Source: a virus
Length of the DNA: 64,000 nucleotides
Reading direction: 5' to 3' (one strand)
Virus record (IMG/VR): IMGVR_UViG_3300025117_000042
Location: 39,541 to 103,540 of that record
How positions within the stretch are numbered: the stretch's first letter is position 1; each line of letters opens with the position of its first letter. Below the pieces are notes generated by a model that was not told the DNA's origin, searched no databases, and saw only the letters and a list, made by a program, of their open reading frames with translations. Below, piece after piece: positions 59,503 through 64,000 of this stretch. A program made the position numbers and the translations under genes.

Positions 59503-59941
59503 TAAAAGAGTGATATGTAGTAGATCTGCTGAGTGTACTGTGGCTGGGGTTGTTGATTGCTTACACTTGGGGGAGCACTATCATGCATCAGCTTGTAGTA
59601 GTCCCTACTGTGATATTTTGGAGAAGCCCTGCAAGTGTCATAATATAACAACAAAGAAGGGACAAGCAGTATTGAGTGATATAAATAATCAGGGAATGCA
59701 AGATCCAGTTGAAGCAGCTGTAGTGCAGGTTCTGGAGACTCAAGCTGAGTTCGATCAAGCTCTGTACAATATGGTTCAGCGTATGAAGGCAAAGCGGATT
59801 GTGAGCCTGATAAAAGCCCTGCATGCTGAGGTTGTTATTAATAAAAAAGGTGGGAACAAAGTCAAATGGATGGCAGACGAGCTGAAAGAGCTATTAGCTG
59901 TTTGCAGGGTGGAAGATTACATAAACGAGGTGGATTTATGA
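59495..59941 (+). CDS. Cys/His-rich protein with helical C-terminus, copy 1
   Basis: 148 residues. Residues 8-48 have a run of Cys and His (C8, C14, C22, H24, H28, H30, C34, C39, C46, C48), then a helical C-terminal region ending in WMADELKELL. A related layout occurs at 61500 (CSHYGLHEY, then WIDELGDMV), so these are likely paralogues. Zinc binding is probable. Confidence 0.55.
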   Translation: MANKRVICSRSAECTVAGVVDCLHLGEHYHASACSSPYCDILEKPCKCHNITTKKGQAVLSDINNQGMQDPVEAAVVQVLETQAEFDQALYNMVQRMKAKRIVSLIKALHAEVVINKKGGNKVKWMADELKELLAVCRVEDYINEVDL

Positions 59942-60060
59942 CAAAACGGGTATTAGCTTCAAGTAGGCTTACAAGTTATTTCAATGAAGACGAGCATAAA
60001 ACAAAAACGGTAACGGTGCTGTTCTGGTCTGATGGATCAGTTACCTGGATAGAGGAATAG
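59938..60060 (+). CDS. Small basic microprotein
   Basis: 40 residues from ATG 59938, ATGA overlap with previous gene. Basic start (TKRVLASSRLTSYFN), then beta hairpin (TVTVLFWSDGSVTWI). Real because of coupling; function unknown. Confidence 0.45.
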   Translation: MTKRVLASSRLTSYFNEDEHKTKTVTVLFWSDGSVTWIEE

Positions 60061-60061
60061 T

Positions 60062-60265
60062 ATGCATAAAAATGCTGTAGATTATGATCTGGCAAGGGGT
60101 GTTGATAACAGGTTTGGATCTAAATCGGGTTTGCCACGTGACCCTAAAGATTACGTCCCTGAAAATCGACCTTGTGATTGGTGCGGAGGGATAGTGAAAA
60201 AAGGGTATATACATAATGAGTGTTTGGGTAAGGAAGCTGATTCGTGGCTGGATATTTTGTATTAG
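60062..60265 (+). CDS. Small zinc-knuckle protein
   Basis: 67 residues. CDWCGGIVKKGYIHNEC (38-54) is a treble-clef-like metal site. No RBS stands out; the ATG is one base after the previous stop. Followed by a promoter. Confidence 0.55.
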   Translation: MHKNAVDYDLARGVDNRFGSKSGLPRDPKDYVPENRPCDWCGGIVKKGYIHNECLGKEADSWLDILY

Positions 60266-60270
60266 ATAGG

Positions 60271-60310
60271 TTGACATGTACAAAAACGGTGATAATCTAT
60301 TATAAGAGGG
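60271..60310 (+). promoter_or_regulatory. Candidate phage promoter with GGTGAT-N9-TAAGAGGG element
   Basis: TTGACA (60271-60276), GGTGAT (60288-60293), TATTAT (60298-60303) and TAAGAGGG (60303-60310). GGTGAT-9-TAAGAGGG repeats the layout at 34021-34043 exactly, though TTGACA spacing differs. Upstream of the gene at 60329. Confidence 0.45.
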
Positions 60311-60328
60311 TAACACAAGGAGCCTAAT

Positions 60329-60511
60329 ATGCCAAATCATGGCCTGGATTGTGGATGCACGTATGCAGATTTGGAGCCAGTAGCAATGATTGAGAGCGGA
60401 GTATATACGTTTATATGCAGGAAACATGGGATTGTATATTATACACGTAACCCTCAGTCTATATTGAATGCAGGTAAGACATGGCTGGACAGCCTAGCTC
60501 ACAGCTGCTGA
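60329..60511 (+). CDS. Small Cys/His protein
   Basis: 60 residues, RBS CAAGGAG. HGLDCGC near the start and FICRKHGIVY later form a likely metal-binding pair. First gene after the promoter. Function unknown. Confidence 0.55.
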   Translation: MPNHGLDCGCTYADLEPVAMIESGVYTFICRKHGIVYYTRNPQSILNAGKTWLDSLAHSC

Positions 60512-60522
60512 AAGGGGAAATG

Positions 60523-60864
60523 ATGGAATTTGCAACCTGGGAAGAGGCACTTGATCTATTAGAACGTAACTATGCGGGGGATGAGCTTACCGACGAGGAG
60601 CGGGATTTCCTGCATTACGGCTGTCCTCTTTGCAAGTGTGAGGATGAGTCATTGCCTAAATCAAAAGCAGTAGAAGCTCCAGATGAGACTTGTGCAAGGT
60701 GTCTTTGGTTGCTGTTCGAAGGCAAGGGCTGCAATGATGATATGACCTATTTTCGAAGAGTATGTATTAGAGAAGATCCCCTGGATTTTGTTGATGATGC
60801 AGAAGAGGCTCTGGAGCGGATTCACAGATGGCAAGGTTTGTTGAAAGAACTTAGATCGAAATAG
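60523..60864 (+). CDS. Cys-rich protein of ALDLLERNY/CPLC family, copy 2
   Basis: 113 residues from ATG 60523 (AAAGGGG upstream; ATG 60520 possible). TWEEALDLLERNY, CPLCKCE, CARCLW, GCNDD and EEALERIHRWQGLL repeat the pattern of the gene at 58168. The insert between Cys pairs is longer. Likely a zinc-binding paralogue; function unknown. Confidence 0.65.
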   Translation: MEFATWEEALDLLERNYAGDELTDEERDFLHYGCPLCKCEDESLPKSKAVEAPDETCARCLWLLFEGKGCNDDMTYFRRVCIREDPLDFVDDAEEALERIHRWQGLLKELRSK

Positions 60865-60877
60865 GGGGATATAAGCT

Positions 60878-61006
60878 ATGAGTGATGCATTGAATCAGTT
60901 GCTCCTGGGAGCTGCCTGTGGTGCTGGTGCTTACCTGATATTCTTGTTTATTATAGTAATCCCGGTAATCAAATTCAAAGCTTACTTGGAAAGGAGCAAA
61001 AGATGA
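60878..61006 (+). CDS. Membrane microprotein
   Basis: 42 residues, RBS AGGGGG. One membrane helix (AGAYLIFLFIIVIPVI), basic tail. ATGA overlap with next gene. Confidence 0.45.
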   Translation: MSDALNQLLLGAACGAGAYLIFLFIIVIPVIKFKAYLERSKR

Positions 61007-61296
61007 AAAAGGTAGTCTTTCAAATTGAGGAGTCTGTAGTAGAGGCTGACGAGCTTACAGAGCATGATCTGGTAATATGTAACGATGATGTAGAGCGGGA
61101 ATACGGCATCCTGGGAGTGAACGCTAAGAAGTATGTATTTTGGGCTCCTTATACAGAATCTGTGATACATCAATCTGAAGAAGGGGAGACTCTATTAGAC
61201 TTCCTGAAAGCTGTACATAAGTCTGATGCCAACGTAGAGCTTTTGTACTTCAGCTCTGGTCGGGAGCTGGTAGATTGGTTGATAGAAAGGGGATGA
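61003..61296 (+). CDS. Small acidic protein
   Basis: 97 residues. Acidic alpha/beta (VVFQIEESVVEADELTEHDL), with a later helix pair. RBS AAAGGAG. No cysteine cluster or motif; function unknown. Confidence 0.55.
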   Translation: MKKVVFQIEESVVEADELTEHDLVICNDDVEREYGILGVNAKKYVFWAPYTESVIHQSEEGETLLDFLKAVHKSDANVELLYFSSGRELVDWLIERG

Positions 61297-61300
61297 TCGG

Positions 61301-61498
61301 ATGTTACGCTATGCCGACATGAATTCCAAAGATCCAATATGGGTAGTACGTAGAGCGGAGTTTACCCTTTATGCTTGTCCATACTGTTGGAACACTAGGA
61401 TCAGACCACACCATCAATGTTGTTTAAGATGTGGTGGCTTTCTACGCTGGCATGAAGTACCGGATGAGGATGGTTGTATATTTGAAAGGAGCTATTAG
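61301..61498 (+). CDS. Small zinc-ribbon protein
   Basis: 65 residues. CPYCWN (26-29), then CCLRC (40-44) preceded by HHQ, and a final Cys: probable zinc ribbon. RBS AAAGGGG. Function unknown. Confidence 0.55.
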   Translation: MLRYADMNSKDPIWVVRRAEFTLYACPYCWNTRIRPHHQCCLRCGGFLRWHEVPDEDGCIFERSY

Positions 61499-61499
61499 A

Positions 61500-61838
61500 G
61501 TGAAAACGAGATGTGTTTTGACTGATAGTTGTAGTATCACTGAATGTAGTCACTATGGTTTACATGAATATACTTTAGGTTGTGACTCAGATTGTGGGAA
61601 TAGGGGTCGCCCTAAAGATGGTGTAGGTGTTTGTCAAAAGGAATTAACAAAAGCTGAAGAAGCTCCACCGTTGGGTATTATACCTAGAAAGCTATGGCAA
61701 GAGCAACGTATGGTTGAGCTATCTAACTCTATTCAACGGTATCTAATAGCCAATAAATACTCTGATTGTCTATTAGAGTGGATAGACGAGCTAGGTGATA
61801 TGGTAAGGGAAAGGGCTAAACATGAAAGTCACAGCTGA
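61500..61838 (+). CDS. Cys/His-rich protein with helical C-terminus, copy 2
   Basis: 112 residues from GTG 61500 (AAGGAG nine bases upstream). Cys/His pattern (CVLTDSCSITECSHYGLHEY, then further Cys) followed by a helical end LLEWIDELGDMV; similar layout to 59495. Overlaps next start by 17 nt. Confidence 0.55.
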   Translation: MKTRCVLTDSCSITECSHYGLHEYTLGCDSDCGNRGRPKDGVGVCQKELTKAEEAPPLGIIPRKLWQEQRMVELSNSIQRYLIANKYSDCLLEWIDELGDMVRERAKHESHS

Positions 61839-62058
61839 GCAAAAGAAAAGAGTGTTTGAACCAATCAAGATAGAGATTGTAATAGAAGATGAGTTTGAGC
61901 TTAACAAGCTTAATCAGGAGTATGATACATTGCAGAAATATGTTCCTGGTATACTGCTGCCGAGGGATAGTATAAACTCAGATTCTAACTTGAGTCTTAT
62001 ATTGCATAGAGTCATGCAAGCTGTAAAGTTTGTTAATAAACAAAACACTGAGAGGTAA
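61822..62058 (+). CDS. Small helical protein
   Basis: 78 residues, RBS AAGGGAAAGGG. Charged start (KVTAEQKKRVFEPIKIEIVI), helical later part. No motif recognised. Confidence 0.5.
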   Translation: MKVTAEQKKRVFEPIKIEIVIEDEFELNKLNQEYDTLQKYVPGILLPRDSINSDSNLSLILHRVMQAVKFVNKQNTER

Positions 62059-62061
62059 TCT

Positions 62062-62253
62062 ATGAACAATGGCGAGTGGGATAGTGAAGTACTAGGCAAT
62101 CCGATGACTGAATGTATCTGTGGTCATGTTAGATCTGAGCATGGCTATATCCTGGGGGCGAAAGGTAAAGGTAAGTGTACTCAGTTCCACTGTCATTGTA
62201 ATAGATTTATAGCGAAAGGAAAAAACCATGAGCACAAGTTTGAACCTGTGTAA
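62062..62253 (+). CDS. Small CxCGH zinc-site protein
   Basis: 63 residues. CICGHVRSEHGY and CTQFHCHCNRFI: two halves of a compact zinc site seen in many small phage proteins. RBS GAGAGG. Overlaps the next start by 26 nt. Confidence 0.6.
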   Translation: MNNGEWDSEVLGNPMTECICGHVRSEHGYILGAKGKGKCTQFHCHCNRFIAKGKNHEHKFEPV

Positions 62254-62614
62254 GGTGATTGAGGAATATAACGACGATAATGGTGAGCTGATAAAGATCA
62301 GTAAGAGTATTACGGCAATAAGACAGCTAATAGAAATCTATGAGTGGAACAAAGGATCTACTGACGATAAGGAAGGCGAAGACTGTTTTGTACAGATAGT
62401 TTGTCCGTTGTGCAGCGTTGATAATAGATGCCGTTGTTGTCCTGCTCAGGCATTTATCATTTCCTCTTACGATGTGCCATATAGTTGTATTGCGAAAGAA
62501 GAAAGGTATCACTCTGTAGAGGCTTGTAGGGATCGGATTGACGAGCTTGTTATATTATACAACCTTTACCTTGTGGCAGGGATTATGCAGGGTGATCTAT
62601 TGTGCGAGGTGTAA
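62228..62614 (+). CDS. Cys-rich protein, distant relative of CPLC family
   Basis: 128 residues. A helical start (SITAIRQLIEIYEW), CPLCSVDNRCRCC, a Cys near ERYHSVEAC and a helical end follow the order of the genes at 58168 and 60523, without ALDLLERNY. RBS AAAGGAAA. Likely binds metal. Confidence 0.5.
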   Translation: MSTSLNLCKVIEEYNDDNGELIKISKSITAIRQLIEIYEWNKGSTDDKEGEDCFVQIVCPLCSVDNRCRCCPAQAFIISSYDVPYSCIAKEERYHSVEACRDRIDELVILYNLYLVAGIMQGDLLCEV

Positions 62615-62616
62615 CC

Positions 62617-62751
62617 ATGTTTACTGTAGACGCAGTAATAGTCTGGTTCGGCAAGCTTTTTTATAAGGAGAAGAGGACTTACAAGGTTTTCGGGTATACA
62701 TACCTTGTGAGGGAAGTAATTTTCGAGGTGGAGCGTTATGAAAAAGTATAG
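62617..62751 (+). CDS. Small hypothetical protein
   Basis: 44 residues, aromatic and basic (WFGKLFYKEKRTYKVFGYTY). RBS GCGAGG. Overlaps the next gene by 14 nt. Function unknown. Confidence 0.4.
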   Translation: MFTVDAVIVWFGKLFYKEKRTYKVFGYTYLVREVIFEVERYEKV

Positions 62752-62995
62752 TGCTCTAATGCTGTGCTGCTGTGAGTCGTGTTTGCGCTATGAGATAGAT
62801 CGAATGTTAGGGCATTTGTATGGTCACTATATCCCATTCGGTCAACCTGTGTATGAAGTAATAGAAACTTCGTGCTGTACTGTAACTTTCATGCTGGAGT
62901 CTAGCAGATTACGAGGGCTGAGGTTCGATGCTGTAACAACTTGCGGTAACTGTACTGAGAAAGCTATGGATATAGCTGCTACGCTAAGGAGATAA
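62738..62995 (+). CDS. Cys-rich protein
   Basis: 85 residues with CCCESC (10-15), a CC pair and CGNC near the end. The spacing suggests one or two metal sites. RBS GAGGTGG. Function unknown. Confidence 0.55.
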   Translation: MKKYSALMLCCCESCLRYEIDRMLGHLYGHYIPFGQPVYEVIETSCCTVTFMLESSRLRGLRFDAVTTCGNCTEKAMDIAATLRR

Positions 62996-62998
62996 ACA

Positions 62999-63187
62999 AT
63001 GATATTATACTTTATAACGCTGATAGCCTGGGCATGGATAGTTATAGCTCTCATGTCCTTTTACTTGATCGTACAACACAATATGAAGTGGGAGCTTTTC
63101 CCGTTGAGACAGCTTAAGCTTGCACCAAATAAGCTGTTTGCATTCATACTGTCAGTACTTTGGCTTGTTGTCTATTACACATATTAA
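62999..63187 (+). CDS. Small membrane protein
   Basis: 62 residues with two hydrophobic helices (about 2-24 and 44-60) separated by a basic loop (FPLRQLKLAPNK). RBS AAGGAG. Function unknown. Confidence 0.5.
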   Translation: MILYFITLIAWAWIVIALMSFYLIVQHNMKWELFPLRQLKLAPNKLFAFILSVLWLVVYYTY

Positions 63188-63197
63188 GGGGTACACA

Positions 63198-63698
63198 ATG
63201 ACAGAGATTGAAGTTTACCAGTGGATCGCAAATTTGGATCTGGAAGGGGATGCAGGATGTTATGAGTGTAGAGCCTTACAGAAGAGGGTTCTAGCATTTG
63301 GGTTGAGCGAGGTAGCCAAGTACACAGGCTCTATCTGTGTAGGGGTGTTGGATATGCAGCTTAAGCTTGCTGAGGTAGAGAAAGTTAGGAATGTTACTAT
63401 CAGGTATGCGAATTTAAGCATTGATGGGGATAGAGTGGTAGGGAGGACTATCGGATGCTGGCAATGTGCTATGTATCAGGTTTTGGATGAGCAAGCTTTG
63501 CAAGATTATATTAAACAACTTGAAGAGGATCTTGCACAAGCCAGGATACTAAATCATACAGTGTTCGGAGCAAGGAGAGCCTTGGAGCATGGGTATGGTA
63601 TCACCAGGAGCGGTCATGCTTATCCTTTGGGAGGTATGCATGTCTGTACTGAACCAGACTGTCCTGCAAGGGTAGAGGGGGAGCTGAATAATGGATGA
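63198..63698 (+). CDS. Hypothetical protein with scattered Cys
   Basis: 166 residues from ATG 63198 (AAGGGG upstream). CYECR (21-24) and CWQC further on, plus C-terminal CTEPDC, suggest metal binding; a coiled-coil-like helix (YIKQLEEDLAQARIL) lies between. No family recognised. Overlaps next gene by 8 nt. Confidence 0.6.
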   Translation: MTEIEVYQWIANLDLEGDAGCYECRALQKRVLAFGLSEVAKYTGSICVGVLDMQLKLAEVEKVRNVTIRYANLSIDGDRVVGRTIGCWQCAMYQVLDEQALQDYIKQLEEDLAQARILNHTVFGARRALEHGYGITRSGHAYPLGGMHVCTEPDCPARVEGELNNG

Positions 63699-63975
63699 TA
63701 AGCTGAGATTCTACTACAAGATGAGCGAGGAGCGGTACAACGAGATATTCAAGAAAAAGGAACCGACTACAGATGAGCTGTTGGAGCGGTTTAAGCGGGG
63801 AGAGCGTATACATACAAAGCATTCCTTGCACTCCGAAGAGAGGACCGATCTGAATTGTGTTCATCAGGGAAACTGGCGTTGCATCCTCTGTGACGGAGAT
63901 GAAGATGTAATAGAATGTTTTTTCTGTGGTAAACAGCTGTTGGTACGTTGTAACTTCGATGATGAATATGCATAG
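63691..63975 (+). CDS. Small zinc-ribbon protein
   Basis: 94 residues. Helical, charged N-terminal half (KMSEERYNEIFKKKEPTTDE); C-terminal half with Cys56, CILC (64-67) and CFFC (76-79), a likely zinc ribbon. Overlaps the previous gene. Function unknown. Confidence 0.55.
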   Translation: MDDKLRFYYKMSEERYNEIFKKKEPTTDELLERFKRGERIHTKHSLHSEERTDLNCVHQGNWRCILCDGDEDVIECFFCGKQLLVRCNFDDEYA

Positions 63976-63987
63976 AAAGGGGTATGT

Positions 63988-64000
63988 ATGAGAGAGACAC
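63988..64000 (+). CDS. Start of next gene, cut by window edge
   Basis: ATG at 63988 preceded by AAAGGGG with good spacing; only four codons are visible (MRET). Nothing more can be said. Confidence 0.35.

Noticed and set aside
1-64000. CRISPR array, insertion sequence, integrase or attachment site
   Set aside because: No repeat-spacer structure, transposase or recombinase motif was seen anywhere in the window.

Overview
The window is part of the genome of a tailed bacteriophage with a contractile tail (myovirus morphology; probably lytic, since no integrase, repressor or partition gene is visible). Every gene I can support is on the + strand. They are tightly packed, usually with ATGA or TAATG overlaps, and most have a good Shine-Dalgarno (AGGAG-type). 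Capsid and portal genes are not in the window and presumably lie upstream of base 1. The host cannot be named. A Gram-negative or other two-membrane host is weakly suggested by a lipobox lipoprotein next to the endolysin and holin.

Layout. (1) 1-26,660 is the virion and lysis block: structural and head-tail connector proteins, tail sheath, tail tube, a two-frame tail assembly chaperone, a tape measure protein with a lytic transglycosylase domain, baseplate hub, spike, a LysM/gp25 fusion, gpJ-like wedge, a 1,882-residue beta-helix spike, a FN3/gpI-like protein and a collar-domain fibre. The lysis genes follow: coiled-coil membrane protein, M15 peptidase, holin and lipoprotein. A terminator closes the block near 26,738. 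(2) 26,787-40,700 is replication: a winged-helix protein, DnaB-like helicase, zinc/Toprim primase, UvsW-like helicase, a regulatory island with a tRNA-like RNA between two copies of one promoter, a DUF932 protein, a sigma-like protein, a lysine-rich H1-like protein, and a DNA polymerase split into two genes (UDG-exonuclease, then polymerase) around two nucleotide-metabolism genes. A UvsY-like protein, an SSB and a short Hc1-like histone follow. (3) 40,758-53,131 is recombination and packaging: RecA/UvsX, 5'-3' exonuclease, the gp47/gp46 (SbcD/SbcC) pair, a PD-(D/E)XK nuclease, a dATP/dGTP diphosphohydrolase-like protein and both terminase subunits, mixed with small zinc-ribbon proteins. (4) 53,161-64,000 is an accessory block of about 45 very small genes, many Cys-rich or with one membrane segment, and including an RNA ligase.

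As a system, the helicase, primase, split polymerase, SSB, recombinase and 46/47 nuclease give a largely self-sufficient, recombination-coupled replication machine. The nucleotidase, deoxyribosyltransferase-like and diphosphohydrolase-like proteins may tune dNTP pools. The sigma-like protein and several phage promoters suggest self-encoded transcription control.

The observations I find most unusual are: the roughly 143-nt tRNA-shaped RNA with an enlarged anticodon arm, between duplicated promoters that share a palindromic operator; the split UDG-exonuclease/polymerase; two histone-H1-like proteins; and strong enrichment of the word TCTATTA/TAATAGA. All functional assignments rest on motifs read by eye; no database search was possible.
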